The notes below the pieces were generated by a model, which did not search any database, was not told the DNA's origin, and was given only the letters and a program-made list of their open reading frames with translations. From Alphaproteobacteria bacterium (GTDB lineage: Bacteria; Pseudomonadota; Alphaproteobacteria; TMED109): 64,000 nt of DNA. The position numbers were made by a program, and so were the translations under genes. How positions within the stretch are numbered: position 1 is the first letter of the stretch; each line of letters begins with the position of its first letter. Shown piece by piece: positions 14,942-28,052 of the stretch. The DNA is taken from positions 310,001 through 374,000 of the forward strand of contig JAJDWH010000010.1 of assembly GCA_022825705.1 (NCBI GenBank). The letters are read 5' to 3'.

Positions 14942-17899
14942 TCAGCCGGCGGGCGGAGATGGGGACGCTTCGCCTGCCGCCAACGATGCAGCAAGCACTT
15001 CGGCGGCGTGACGGGGGCGCCGACCCGTGCCGTCCGCGATCTGCTGGCGACAGCTCGTGCCGTCGGCGATGACAAGCGTGTCGGCTGGAGCCCCATCCAA
15101 CGCCGGGAACAGGTCCAGCCCGCCGATCTCCATTGACACGTCGTACGTTTCGGCCTGATAGCCAAACGCACCGGCCATTCCGCAGCAGGTTGACTCGATT
15201 ACCTTGGCGTTCAGCTCCGGTACCCAGGACAGCACTTCACGGAGTTCGCTTAGCGCGTCGAACGCTTTCTGGTGGCAATGACCGTGGATGAGGCCGGCCG
15301 GTACGGAAAGCGGGCCAAACCGGGGGCTTCGTCGTGTGGGCCGACTCACCAGAAAGCTCTCCAGCGTCATGGCATGGTCGGCGACCGTCGCGGTGCCGGT
15401 GCCGGGGAGGAGCACGGTCCACTCATCGCGCAACGTGAACAGGCAGGACGGCTCAAGACCGATGACCGGGATGCCTCGCTCGCAGTATGGCTGAAGCACC
15501 CGCAAGGTCCGCTCGGCCTCTGCGCGCGCCTCATCGACCGCCCCGATGGCCAGGAACGTGCGGCCGCAGCAAAGCGGGCGCGTTCCCGCAGGATCTTCCG
15601 GCGGCGGCCGCACCACGTCCACGCGGTAGCCCGCCATCGTCAGGACGTTGAGCGCGGCGCGCGGAATCTCCGGCTCGAACCAAGTCGTGAACGTGTCGGG
15701 CAGGAGCACGGCATCGGGATTCTCTCCTGCCGGCAAGGGGCTCTCCAGGAAGGGTTCCCGATGCCATTCCGGCAGCGCCCTGCGGGCACTGAAACCGACC
15801 AGCGCTTCCCCGGCCCGCCGCAGGACCGAGGACCGGTTGCGGGTGTTCACCAGGTGCCGCAGGCGCCAGGCCGCCGGCGCGTACCGCGGCAGCCAGCCGA
15901 TCAGGCGATCCCGCCCGCCAAGGCCGTGCGTCCGGACGCGCTGCCGCTCCACCTCGATCTTCATGCGGGCCATGTCGACGCCGGTCGGGCACTCGCGCTT
16001 GCAGCCCTTGCAGCCGATGCACAGGGCCATCGATTGGGCCATGGCATCGGACGTCAGAGCGTTGTCTCCGAGCTGACCGGTGAGCGCCAGGCGCAACGTG
16101 TTGGCGCGACCACGCGTGACGTGCTGCTCGTCGCCGGTGGCCCGGAAGGACGGGCACATGACCCCCGGGCTACGCTTCCGGCAGGCACCGTTGTTGTTGC
16201 ACATCTCCACCGCATTGAGGAATCCACCGGCGTCGGCCCCCCACGCGGACCAATCGAGCGACGGCGCGTGCGGTTTTGCTGCGTAGTTCGGGTGGTAACG
16301 GAAAAGGGTGCGGTCGTCCATCGCAAGCGGACGGACGATCTTGCCAGGATTGAACAGTCCCGCCGGGTCAAAGCAGGTCTTGATGTCCTCGAAGGCATGG
16401 ACCAGGCGGCGGCCAAACATCGCCTCGTGAAATTCCGAGCGCACGATGCCGTCGCCGTGTTCGCCGGAGTGCGACCCCTGATAGGCGCGCACCATGGCAA
16501 AGGCTTCCTCGGCGATCGCGCGCATGGCGCGAACATCGCACCCGTCCTTCATGTTCAGCACGGGACGCACGTGGAGGCAGCCCACGGACGCATGGGCGTA
16601 CCAGGTGCCGTGTGTGCCGTGTCGACGAAACACCTCCGTCAGACGGTCCGTGTACTCCGGAAGGTCATCGAGTGACACCGCGCAATCCTCGACGAACGAA
16701 ATCGGCTTGCCGTCGCCCTTCATCGACATGACGATGTTCAGTCCGGCCTTCCGCATGTCCCAAACTGCGGCTTGCGACGACGGATCCAGTACCTTGCCGA
16801 CCGAGCCAGGGTGGCCTAGGTCGGCGAGCGTCTCCGTCAGCCGGTCGAGCTGGTGTTCCTGGCGAACCTTGTCATCGCCCGAGAACTCCACCAGCAGGAT
16901 GGCTTCCGGTCTCCCCTCGATGAAGGTCTCGATCGTCGTTCGGTAGAGCGGTACGGCGCGCGCGAGGTCCAGCAGGTGACGGTCGGCCAGCTCCACGGCG
17001 GAGGGGCCAAGCGCGACAATCGACTTCGTGGCCGCCATGGCATCGCGAAGCGAAGCGAACCGGCAGATTCCGAGCGCCGAGTGCGGTGGGATGGGCTGGA
17101 GGTCGAGTTCCAGTCGCGTGAAGAAGCCAAGGGTCCCTTCGGAGCCGACCAAGATGCTGGCCATGTTATGACCGGCAGGCGACACCGAATCGATGTTGTA
17201 GCCGCCGACCCGCCGCAGGAGTTTGGGCATGCGGGCCGCGATCTCGTCCGCTTCGCGGGCCGCGATCGCCCGCACACGCTGGATCAGTGCCGCGTAGTCC
17301 AGCGAACCGGCCAGACTCTGGAGATTGCCCGGGGTGGGCCCGAAGCGGTACGCCACGCCGGACGGCAGCACAGCGTCAATGGCGTGGACGCTGTGTACCA
17401 TGTTGCCGTAGCGGATCGACCGCGCCCCGCAGCTGTTATTTCCTGCCATGCCTCCGAGTGTGGCTCGGTTTCCGGTGGAGATGTCCACGGGGAAGAAGAG
17501 GCCGTGTGGTTTCAGGCGCGCGTTCAATTGGTCGAGCACGAGTCCGGGCTCGACGACCGCGCGTCGACGCTCCACATCGATGTCGAGCACCCGGTTGAGG
17601 TGTTTGGTGGTGTCGACGACGAGCGCTGGACCCACGGTCTGGCCGCACTGCGACGTGCCGGCTCCGCGCGGCAGGACCGCGACCCCTTCCTCGCGCGCAA
17701 CCGTCAGCGCCGCCTCGACGTCTCCGGTGTGTCGGGGCACGACCACCCCGACCGGTTCAATCTGGTAAATCGAGGCGTCGGTGGCGTACCGCCCGCGGCT
17801 GAAGGCGTCGAACAGCACTTCCCCTTCGAGCACGCTGCGCAGGCGCGTTTCCAGGGTGCGGTCGCCGACACGCGGGCTGGTGGGTACAGGACCGGCCAT
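14942..17899 (-). CDS. ydiJ: YdiJ-type FAD/iron-sulfur oxidoreductase (probable D-2-hydroxyglutarate or related 2-hydroxyacid dehydrogenase)
   Basis: This 985-residue fusion, close to the usual YdiJ length, has an N-terminal GlcD-like FAD domain (VLPRGAGTSQCGQTVG, GGMAGNNSCGARSIRYGN) and an FAD-linked oxidase C-terminal domain (GEHGDGIVRSEFH). Ferredoxin-like Cys sets follow (CNNNGACRKRSPGVMCPS and CIGCKGCKRECPTG), then a CCG-type domain (CCGRTFL and CCGMAGAFGY). It oxidises a D-2-hydroxyacid and passes electrons onward, probably to the respiratory chain. The ATG at 17899 is supported by a TATAGT -10-like hexamer at about 17933-17938 on the minus strand. It stands alone. Confidence 0.9.
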   Translation of the reverse strand: MAGPVPTSPRVGDRTLETRLRSVLEGEVLFDAFSRGRYATDASIYQIEPVGVVVPRHTGDVEAALTVAREEGVAVLPRGAGTSQCGQTVGPALVVDTTKHLNRVLDIDVERRRAVVEPGLVLDQLNARLKPHGLFFPVDISTGNRATLGGMAGNNSCGARSIRYGNMVHSVHAIDAVLPSGVAYRFGPTPGNLQSLAGSLDYAALIQRVRAIAAREADEIAARMPKLLRRVGGYNIDSVSPAGHNMASILVGSEGTLGFFTRLELDLQPIPPHSALGICRFASLRDAMAATKSIVALGPSAVELADRHLLDLARAVPLYRTTIETFIEGRPEAILLVEFSGDDKVRQEHQLDRLTETLADLGHPGSVGKVLDPSSQAAVWDMRKAGLNIVMSMKGDGKPISFVEDCAVSLDDLPEYTDRLTEVFRRHGTHGTWYAHASVGCLHVRPVLNMKDGCDVRAMRAIAEEAFAMVRAYQGSHSGEHGDGIVRSEFHEAMFGRRLVHAFEDIKTCFDPAGLFNPGKIVRPLAMDDRTLFRYHPNYAAKPHAPSLDWSAWGADAGGFLNAVEMCNNNGACRKRSPGVMCPSFRATGDEQHVTRGRANTLRLALTGQLGDNALTSDAMAQSMALCIGCKGCKRECPTGVDMARMKIEVERQRVRTHGLGGRDRLIGWLPRYAPAAWRLRHLVNTRNRSSVLRRAGEALVGFSARRALPEWHREPFLESPLPAGENPDAVLLPDTFTTWFEPEIPRAALNVLTMAGYRVDVVRPPPEDPAGTRPLCCGRTFLAIGAVDEARAEAERTLRVLQPYCERGIPVIGLEPSCLFTLRDEWTVLLPGTGTATVADHAMTLESFLVSRPTRRSPRFGPLSVPAGLIHGHCHQKAFDALSELREVLSWVPELNAKVIESTCCGMAGAFGYQAETYDVSMEIGGLDLFPALDGAPADTLVIADGTSCRQQIADGTGRRPRHAAEVLAASLAAGEASPSPPAG

Positions 17900-18327
17900 C
17901 GGGTTTCCTGCGATTCATCACGGCAGGTCCCAACTATAGGGAGCAACGCCTCCGTGGTAGCGCGGGTGGACGCGGTTGCCGAAGCGGCCTGCCGGACTGA
18001 CGACGCCGGGTCATGCACGCACTAACGGTGGCCGCAGGAGCATGGTCCCGGTGGACGGTATCGGTGTCCATGGGGTTGGCCGCCTCACTCCTCCGGGCAG
18101 GCCGCGGCAACCAGTGCCGGTATTCTGCACCGGTGCAAGGTTCAGCGAGCGCCAGAAGCTGTGGTTGCCGATCCGACTGTACCGTCCACCAGCTCGACGG
18201 CAGCGCGCCAGCCAAGAAAAGGTGCGGACCCGCCCCGGTATGGGCGTGTTGCGATGCAGACGGGGCGGTGCCGCCACGCAGCAAGCGACGCGCGGACCTC
18301 GCTGTTCCCGGCCAGGCTGGCAGCCGG
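17900..18327. other. intergenic stretch without a convincing gene
   Basis: This region of about 430 bases lies upstream of ydiJ and downstream of the small basic protein gene. It contains the probable ydiJ promoter at its left end. Open frames are present on both strands but their composition (Arg/Pro/Ala-rich, low complexity) looks like GC-rich noise. I see no RNA or terminator. Confidence 0.4.
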
Positions 18328-18534
18328 TCAGTCGCCCGGAACTTCCGGCGGTGCCTGCCGGGGTGCCGGCTCATCCGGCACCAAATCTTCGGGCTCGGGG
18401 CGGACTTGGAGCGCGTGCTTTTGGGCGCGTCGGTCGTGGTGCGGGTCGCGGTGCTTGGCTGATACGGTGCGTTGACGATACCGACGTTTGGATAGTTCTC
18501 GATGAACCGTGCTTTGGCGGGTCGGTTGGGCCAT
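18328..18534 (-). CDS. small basic hypothetical protein
   Basis: This 68-residue frame starts at ATG 18534 with AAAGGAT a few bases upstream, 21 bases after the NYN gene stop on the same strand. The N-terminus is strongly basic (HRELSKRRYRQRTVSAKHRDPHH) and the C-terminus is Pro/Glu-rich. There is no signal peptide or known motif. The ribosome site and operon-like spacing favour a real gene. The basic character could suit nucleic-acid binding next to a nuclease, but I do not recognise the family. Confidence 0.5.
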   Translation of the reverse strand: MAQPTRQSTVHRELSKRRYRQRTVSAKHRDPHHDRRAQKHALQVRPEPEDLVPDEPAPRQAPPEVPGD

Positions 18535-18555
18535 CCGGAATCCTTTGTAAAAGCG

Positions 18556-18999
18556 TTAGCCTGCACCGGAGCGGCAGACCAAGTCAATGCGTGCAAGCAG
18601 GACGCTTGCGCCAGCGGTGCGCGCGCCAAGCGCCGCGAGGCGCGCCGAAAGTCTGCGGTCCGACGTATAGACGAAGGCGTGTGTCGGATCGGGCAGCGCT
18701 GCGACGCGTGCCACGATGGTGTCGTCCGCGGCGTCACGCCCTCGACGGGGAGCAGTGACAACCGTCACGTGAGTCGTCGAAGCGGGCGATTCGCCGTGCC
18801 GGGGCATCGGGTCGAGGACGAGGGTGCAGGCGAGTCCAGTCGTCTGGCAAAGCTGGTCGAGTTCGGCGGCCAAACGCCGGGCAGCCTGTGGGCGGTTTCG
18901 CCACCAGCCGTCGGGGCGGCTGCCGTAGACGTTGGTGCCATCGACCAGGATGACGGGGGATTGTGGCCGGGCTGCCGGTGCGGTCGGTAGGCGTTGCAT
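18556..18999 (-). CDS. NYN/PIN-like domain ribonuclease candidate
   Basis: This 147-residue protein is built around a NYN (PIN-superfamily) domain. It starts with VILVDGTNVYG (catalytic Asp at about D20), continues with GLACTLVLDP, and has the acidic pair ADDTIVARVA and the late strand HAFVYTSDRRLSARLAALGA. The spaced acidic residues of a metal-dependent RNase are present. NYN proteins act on RNA in the cytosol. The target is unknown. It is probably cotranscribed with the small basic protein 21 bases downstream. Confidence 0.82.
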   Translation of the reverse strand: MQRLPTAPAARPQSPVILVDGTNVYGSRPDGWWRNRPQAARRLAAELDQLCQTTGLACTLVLDPMPRHGESPASTTHVTVVTAPRRGRDAADDTIVARVAALPDPTHAFVYTSDRRLSARLAALGARTAGASVLLARIDLVCRSGAG

Positions 19000-19273
19000 G
19001 CGGTGGGTGGCGCGGGATTCGCGCCCGGCGCCGTCGCGGGGATGAGTCGCTGAGTACGATATCGGGACAGGGTTCCAGATATAAGCCCTTTATGCACCTC
19101 CGCAATTCCGTCTTGATATCACGCGGTCTGGCCGATATCCGGAGCCGACACGGTATCGGCAATCTGCCGACGCCGTGGTGAAGCGCGGCGTCCGGCAGGT
19201 CGGCCCGACGGGACCGCGACCGGTGTGTTCGTGGACGGAAGGCAGAAACTGAACTATACCGATAGCCGAATCG

Positions 19274-21361
19274 GTGATCGTGGCAAAGGGCGCGGCTGTG
19301 GACGGCTACGTATCTGGTACAGGCTACTCGGCTTGCCCGCACGACTGCCCCAGCACGTGCGCGCTCGAGGTGGAACTGCTTCCCGACGGGGACATCGGCC
19401 GCATCCACGGGTCGCGCGACAATACGTACACGTCCGGGGTGGTTTGCGCGAAGGTCGCCAGATATGCGGAGCGCGTTCATCATCCCGACCGGATCCTGCG
19501 GCCGCTGCTGCGAACCGGACCCAAGGGCACGCACCAGTTCCGGGAAATCGGCTGGGAGGAGGCTCTCGACCGGGTGGCTGAGCGTTTCCAGGAGCAGGTG
19601 GCGCGCCTCGGTAGCGAGACGGTGTGGCCCTACTACTACGCGGGCACGATGGGGCTCGTGCAGCGTGACGGCATCAACCGGCTCCGGCACGCTATGGGCT
19701 ATTCCGACCAGAAGGCGACCATCTGCACCGGCTTGTGCGACGCCGGCTGGTTGGCCGGGACCGGCACCTTCCGCGGGCCCGACCCGCGGGAAATGGCGCA
19801 GTCGGATCTGATCATCTCCTGGGGCGGCAACCCGGCGTCGACTCAGGTCAACGTGATGACCCACATCCAGCGCGCCCGCAAGCTTCGCGGCGCCAAGCTC
19901 GCGGTCGTCGATCCGTACCGCACGCGCACCGCGAAGGTCGCCGACCTGCATCTGTGCCTCCGTCCCGGCACGGACGGTGCGCTCGCGTGCGCGATCATGC
20001 ACGTGCTGTTCCGGGACGGTTACGCCGACCGCGCCTACCTCGAACGCGCCAGCGACTGTCCGGGTCGGCTCGAGGCGCATCTCGAGAGCCGGACGCCGGC
20101 GTGGGCAGCCCGCATCACGGGGCTCCAGGAAGCCGAGGTCGAGGCGTTCGCCTGCCTGATCGGCGAGACCGATCGCACGTACATCCGGGTCGGTTACGGG
20201 TTTACCCGTTCGCGGAACGGCGCGGCCAACGTACATGCCGCCACTTCGATCGCCACGGTCGGCGGCAAGTGGCAGTACCCGGGCGGCGGCGCGTTCTATT
20301 CGAACCGTGACATCTACCACTGGGACAAGACCCTGATCGAAGGGCTTGACGTACGGAATCCCGCGATTCGCACGCTGGACATGTCGAGGATCGGGCCGGT
20401 CCTGACGAACGACCCGCTTGATATCGGCGACGGCCCCCCCGTGACCGCCATGCTGGTCCAGAACACTAACCCGGCCGATGTGGCGCCGGAGCTCGGGCTG
20501 GTGCACCGGGGTCTGGCCAGGGACGACCTTTTCCTCTGCGTGCACGAGCAGTTTCCGACCGAGACCGTGCGATATGCGGACGTGGTGCTGCCGGCGACGA
20601 CATTCGTCGAACACGATGACATCTACCAGGGCGGGGGGCACCAGCACGTGATCCTCGGACCCAAGCTGATCGAACCCCGGGGAGAGGCCCGCGCCAACCA
20701 TCGCGTGATCTGCGATCTGGCCAAGCGCCTCGGCGCAAGCCATCCCGGTTTCACGATGACCGAACGCGAAATCATTGACGCGACACTTCGGGCGTCCGGC
20801 CACCGACCGCTGAGCGAGCTTGAGCCCGAACGGTGGTTCGACGTGCAGCCGGAGTTCGACGAGGCGCATTTCGAGACGGGATTCGGATTCCCGGACGGGA
20901 AGTTCCGGTTCGCGCCCGACTGGAGTTCGCTCGGCCCGGATCACGCCGTGATGCCGCCGCTCCCGGATCATCTCGCCAACATCGAAGAGTGCGACGCCGA
21001 TCATCCCTTCCGCCTGGTCACGGCGCCGGCGCACAACTTCCTCAACACGTCCTTCACGGAGACGCCGACGTCGCAGAGGCAGGAGGCGCATCCGACGGCG
21101 CGGATCCACCCTGAGGACCTCGAGGCTCTCGGGATCGTGGACGGCGACCTTGTCCGTCTGGGCAACCGTCGGGGCGACGTGCTGCTGCACGCCCAGTCAT
21201 TCGCTGGCCTGCAGTCCGGGGTCGTGGTCGTGGAAGGCATCTGGCCCGGAAACGCCTTCATCGAAGGGCAGGGCATCAACACACTGGTCGGTTCTGACGC
21301 CGGCCCGCCCAACGGCGGCCCGGCATTTCATGACACGGCCGTCTGGTTGCGCGCCGGCTGA
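19274..21361 (+). CDS. molybdopterin-dependent oxidoreductase with N-terminal 4Fe-4S site
   Basis: This 695-residue protein of the Mo-bisPGD (DMSO reductase/formate dehydrogenase) superfamily begins with a 4Fe-4S motif, CPHDCPSTC followed by GVVCAKV. The molybdopterin domains follow (SDLIISWGGNPASTQVN, QNTNPADVAPEL, VVLPATTFVEHDD), with a C-terminal dinucleotide-binding domain (HPTARIHPEDLEALGIVDGD). The likely Mo ligand is the Cys in TICTGLCDAGW. There is no Tat signal, so it is cytosolic. The substrate is unassigned. The GTG at 19274 lacks a ribosome site; a GTG at 19298 preceded by AAAGGG is an alternative start. It is followed 27 bases later by msrP. Confidence 0.85.
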   Translation: MIVAKGAAVDGYVSGTGYSACPHDCPSTCALEVELLPDGDIGRIHGSRDNTYTSGVVCAKVARYAERVHHPDRILRPLLRTGPKGTHQFREIGWEEALDRVAERFQEQVARLGSETVWPYYYAGTMGLVQRDGINRLRHAMGYSDQKATICTGLCDAGWLAGTGTFRGPDPREMAQSDLIISWGGNPASTQVNVMTHIQRARKLRGAKLAVVDPYRTRTAKVADLHLCLRPGTDGALACAIMHVLFRDGYADRAYLERASDCPGRLEAHLESRTPAWAARITGLQEAEVEAFACLIGETDRTYIRVGYGFTRSRNGAANVHAATSIATVGGKWQYPGGGAFYSNRDIYHWDKTLIEGLDVRNPAIRTLDMSRIGPVLTNDPLDIGDGPPVTAMLVQNTNPADVAPELGLVHRGLARDDLFLCVHEQFPTETVRYADVVLPATTFVEHDDIYQGGGHQHVILGPKLIEPRGEARANHRVICDLAKRLGASHPGFTMTEREIIDATLRASGHRPLSELEPERWFDVQPEFDEAHFETGFGFPDGKFRFAPDWSSLGPDHAVMPPLPDHLANIEECDADHPFRLVTAPAHNFLNTSFTETPTSQRQEAHPTARIHPEDLEALGIVDGDLVRLGNRRGDVLLHAQSFAGLQSGVVVVEGIWPGNAFIEGQGINTLVGSDAGPPNGGPAFHDTAVWLRAG

Positions 21362-21388
21362 GCCGCACGGTTCGGACAGGAGGACTGC

Positions 21389-22357
21389 ATGGCAATCCGT
21401 ATCCCGAGAGGCTGGGAACTTCCCGAGAGCGCCGTCACGCCCGAAAGCGTCTTCCTGAATCGGCGCCAGATTATTCAGGGTCTTGCGGCGGGCAGCATTG
21501 CGGCCGCCGCCCCGGGGCTCGCGTGGGGCGCCACGGATTCCGACGACCCGAGCGCCGGGCTGTACCCCGTCGCCCGCAACGAACGCTTCGAACCCGGCGA
21601 GGGGCGCAAGTTGACGGACGAGGAATGGGCGACGCGATACAACAACTTCTACGAGTTCGGAACGAGCAAGAAGATTTGGAAGGCCGCCCAGGCGCTGAAG
21701 ATCCGGCCCTGGGAAGTGCGGATTGACGGCGAGGTCGAATCTCCGCGCACCATCGCTATCGATGATCTGCTGAGTCAGATGCCGCTGGAGGAGCGCGTGT
21801 ACCGGCACCGCTGCGTGGAGGCCTGGTCGATGGTCGTCCCGTGGACCGGTTTCGCGTTCCGGGAGTTCGTGCGGTTCGCGAACCCGACGGCCAACGCCAG
21901 ATACGTGGCGATGGAGACGTTCCTGGACCCGGAAACCGCCAAGGGCCAGCGTCAGGACTGGTACCCGTGGCCGTACGTGGAAGGCCTCACGATGGAAGAG
22001 GCGAATCACGAACTGGCGTTCCTTGTCACCGGCCTGTACGGGAAGCCGCTGCCGCGACAGAACGGCTCTCCGCTGCGCCTTGCGGTGCCCTGGAAGTACG
22101 GTTTCAAGTCGATCAAGTCGATCGTGCGGTTCACGTTTACGACCGAACGACCGGTCAGCTTCTGGGAGGAGATGAACTCCCGCGAGTACGGTTTCTGGGC
22201 GAACGTCAATCCGGCGGTCCCGCACCCGCGCTGGAGCCAGGCGACCGAAAAGGACCTCGGAACCGGAAAGAGGATCCCGACAAAGATTTTCAACGGGTAC
22301 GGGGAGTGGGTGGCCGCGCTCTACGAGGGCAACACCGACGCGACGCTGTACCGGTAA
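21389..22357 (+). CDS. msrP: protein-methionine-sulfoxide reductase, catalytic subunit MsrP
   Basis: This 322-residue molybdopterin protein of the YedY/MsrP family has a Tat signal (NRRQIIQGLAAGSIAAAAPG, residues about 24-43), the Mo-binding Cys C142 in YRHRCVEAWSM, and SPLRLAVPWKYGFKSIKSI. It repairs oxidised Met residues in periplasmic proteins. The ATG has AGGAGG at ideal spacing. The usual membrane heme partner MsrQ is not adjacent. Instead the gene follows another molybdopterin enzyme, so electron supply must come from elsewhere. Confidence 0.93.
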   Translation: MAIRIPRGWELPESAVTPESVFLNRRQIIQGLAAGSIAAAAPGLAWGATDSDDPSAGLYPVARNERFEPGEGRKLTDEEWATRYNNFYEFGTSKKIWKAAQALKIRPWEVRIDGEVESPRTIAIDDLLSQMPLEERVYRHRCVEAWSMVVPWTGFAFREFVRFANPTANARYVAMETFLDPETAKGQRQDWYPWPYVEGLTMEEANHELAFLVTGLYGKPLPRQNGSPLRLAVPWKYGFKSIKSIVRFTFTTERPVSFWEEMNSREYGFWANVNPAVPHPRWSQATEKDLGTGKRIPTKIFNGYGEWVAALYEGNTDATLYR

Positions 22358-22383
22358 GTCGGATCGGGCGTCCGGCCAGCAGC

Positions 22384-23292
22384 CTAGAGCCTGACCTCTC
22401 GGATCTTCTCCAGCAGAAAGTCCCGAAACACGTTCACGCGCAGCGTGTTCCGGAGTACCTCCGGGTAGACGAAGTAGGCCTCGATCAGCGGTCCCTCGAT
22501 CTCGCGCATGATGTGTTCGCAGCTTCCCATCTGGTGGACGAGCAGGGTGGGAAGGGCGGCGATGCCGGCTCCCCATTCCACGGAGCGGACGATCCCCACC
22601 AGGTTGTTCAGCGTGAACGCGGGCTCGAAGTGGGGATCCAGTTCGCGCAGCGCCTCACCCAGCCAGTTGACGCCGGGAAACGGAATCGACGCCTGCTCCC
22701 CGTAGGTGACGATCCGGTGGTCGAGCAGATCTTCGAGCGTTTGCGGGGTCCCGAACCGCCGAAGATACGACGGCGCTGCGTAGATCGCGATGTGCCCGGT
22801 GAAGAGATGGCGCTGGATCAGGTTCGGGTGTCGCGGCGGCGCCATCCGGATCGCGACATCTGCCTTGAGCAGGTGGACGTCCACTTCGGAATCGTCGATC
22901 ACCAGCGACAGGTTGATTTCCGGATACCGGTCTAAGAATTCATTGATCTGCGATGGCAGCCAGACGGAACCGAACCCGACGGTGGTGGTGACACGGAGCG
23001 GACCGCGCGGCCGTTCACGGTTGTGGTCGAGCTGCGCCTCCATGCGCGAAATCCGGTCAAACACGTCACGGGCAGTGCGCCGGAGGATCTTGCCCTGCTC
23101 GGTCAGAACGAGGCCGCGGGCGTGTCGCTGGAACAGCGTCACACCGAGGCTGTCTTCCAGCGAGCGGATTTGGCGGCTGATCGCGCCCTGCGAGAGGCGG
23201 AGCGTCTCGCCAGCGCGCGTGAACGAACCCGCGTCGGCCACGACACGGAATACTCGCAGGCGGTCCCAGTCGAGATGCGGAGGTTCCGTCAT
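22384..23292 (-). CDS. LysR-family transcriptional regulator
   Basis: This 302-residue protein has an N-terminal winged helix-turn-helix (LRVFRVVADAGSFTRAGETLRLSQGAISRQIRSLEDSLGVTLFQR) and a periplasmic-binding-protein-like effector domain from about residue 95. The start overlaps the trxB stop by ATGA, so it is the last gene of carAB-greA-trxB-lysR. A LysR gene behind trxB is common in alphaproteobacteria. Its target genes cannot be told from the sequence. Confidence 0.92.
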   Translation of the reverse strand: MTEPPHLDWDRLRVFRVVADAGSFTRAGETLRLSQGAISRQIRSLEDSLGVTLFQRHARGLVLTEQGKILRRTARDVFDRISRMEAQLDHNRERPRGPLRVTTTVGFGSVWLPSQINEFLDRYPEINLSLVIDDSEVDVHLLKADVAIRMAPPRHPNLIQRHLFTGHIAIYAAPSYLRRFGTPQTLEDLLDHRIVTYGEQASIPFPGVNWLGEALRELDPHFEPAFTLNNLVGIVRSVEWGAGIAALPTLLVHQMGSCEHIMREIEGPLIEAYFVYPEVLRNTLRVNVFRDFLLEKIREVRL

Positions 23293-24251
23293 GATGGATC
23301 TCCGTGCTGCGCTATTTCAGCCAGGAAGCGCTCGGCTTCGAGGGCCGCCATGCAGCCCTGTCCCGCCGCTGTCACGGCCTGGCGAAACACCTTGTCCTGG
23401 ACATCCCCGGCTGCAAAGAAACCGGGAACGCTGGTGGCCGTGCTGCCGGGCCGTGCCTTGATGTAGCCGTCGGCATCGGTTTCCACCTGGTCGCGCACCA
23501 GCACCGTGTTCGGATCATGGCCGATTGCGACGAACACGCCTTCGACCGCCAGTTCCCGTGTCGCGCCGCCGTTCGTGGAACGAAGGCGCACTCCGGCTAC
23601 GGTCTGCCCGTCGGCATCGCCTAGGATCTCCTCGACGACGCAGTTCCATGCGATCTCGATACGGGGCTCGGCGATCAGCCGGTCCTGCAGGATACGCTCG
23701 GCCCGCAACTTGTCGCGCCGGTGCACCAGCGTGACCTTCGATGCAAACTTGGTGAGGAACAGGGCCTCCTCGACCGCCGTATTGCCGCCGCCCACCACGG
23801 CGACTTCCTTGCCCCTGAAAAAGAAGCCGTCGCACGTGGCGCAGGCCGATACGCCGTGCCCGCGGTACTTCTGCTCGGAATCCAGGCCCAACCAGCGGGC
23901 GCTGGCGCCGGTTGCGAGTACGACCGTCCGACCCCGGTAACGGGTGCCGGACTCCCCCGTGCAGACAAACGGCTGGCTGCCGAGGTCGATCGCCGACACG
24001 ATGTCGTCGACGACGTCCACTCCGACGGTCCGGGCCTGCGCCTCCATCTGCTCCATCAACCACGGCCCCTGCACGACCTCGGCAAAGCCCGGGTAGTTCT
24101 CGACGTCGGTCGTGATCGTGAGTTGGCCGCCGGGCTGCAACCCCCGGATAACGACCGGGGCGAGCGCCGCCCGGGCCGCGTAGATCGCAGCGGTCCAGCC
24201 CGCCGGCCCGGAGCCGACGATGAGAACGGGGCAGTCGCGGGTGTCGCTCAT
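23289..24251 (-). CDS. trxB: thioredoxin-disulfide reductase
   Basis: This 320-residue flavoprotein has an FAD-binding GSGPAGWTAAIYAAR (residues 13-27), the redox pair C137-A-T-C140, an NADP-binding GGGNTAVEEALFL, and the C-terminal FAD contact GFFAAGDVQDK. It regenerates thioredoxin with NADPH in the cytosol. The start at ATG 24251 matches homologues. The longer frame upstream is an artefact of the overlapping greA region. It lies 10 bases behind greA. Confidence 0.97.
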   Translation of the reverse strand: MSDTRDCPVLIVGSGPAGWTAAIYAARAALAPVVIRGLQPGGQLTITTDVENYPGFAEVVQGPWLMEQMEAQARTVGVDVVDDIVSAIDLGSQPFVCTGESGTRYRGRTVVLATGASARWLGLDSEQKYRGHGVSACATCDGFFFRGKEVAVVGGGNTAVEEALFLTKFASKVTLVHRRDKLRAERILQDRLIAEPRIEIAWNCVVEEILGDADGQTVAGVRLRSTNGGATRELAVEGVFVAIGHDPNTVLVRDQVETDADGYIKARPGSTATSVPGFFAAGDVQDKVFRQAVTAAGQGCMAALEAERFLAEIAQHGDPS

Positions 24252-24261
24252 GACAGGGGGA

Positions 24262-24738
24262 TCAGCGCCGGTAGGAGACCTCGGTGACGGTATAGCTGGA
24301 AGTCCCTCCTGGTGTTTCCACCTCGACGGACATGCCCTTGCGTTTGCCCAGAAGGGCCTTCGCGATGGGGGACTCGAGCGAGATCTGGTCGAGGTCGAGG
24401 TTGGCCTCGTCGCTGCCCACGATCTGGTAGGTGTCCTCGGCACCGTCCATCGCACTGCGGATCGTCACCCAGGCCCCGAAGCGGACCTCGTCGCCCGACA
24501 GATCGTCGGCGCGGATGACTTCGGCCATTCCGAGTCGCCTTGAAAGCCGCGCGATGCGAGCCTCGATTCGCCCCTGCTTCTCCTTGGCGGCCTGGTATTC
24601 CGCATTTTCCGAGAGGTCCCCGTGGGCGCGTGCTTCCGCCAGGGCGGCACTGATGGCCGGCCGCTGCTCGTTCTTCAGGAGGTCGAGTTCCTGTCGAAGA
24701 GCGCGATAGCCTTCCTCGGTCATGGGCACTTTCGGCAT
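24262..24738 (-). CDS. greA: transcription elongation factor GreA
   Basis: This 158-residue protein has the N-terminal coiled coil (MTEEGYRALRQELDLL...ARAHGDLSENAEYQAAKEKQ, with the acidic D/E tip at GDLSENAEY) and the C-terminal FKBP-like domain (SPIAKALLGKRKGMSVEVETPGG). It rescues backtracked RNA polymerase by stimulating transcript cleavage. The position between carB and trxB is the normal alphaproteobacterial order. Confidence 0.97.
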   Translation of the reverse strand: MPKVPMTEEGYRALRQELDLLKNEQRPAISAALAEARAHGDLSENAEYQAAKEKQGRIEARIARLSRRLGMAEVIRADDLSGDEVRFGAWVTIRSAMDGAEDTYQIVGSDEANLDLDQISLESPIAKALLGKRKGMSVEVETPGGTSSYTVTEVSYRR

Positions 24739-24791
24739 CTGCGAGTTCCTGCGTCGTGTCCAGCGTGCGATCAGTTCCGGTCACCGCATCC

Positions 24792-28052
<3,261 letters not shown>

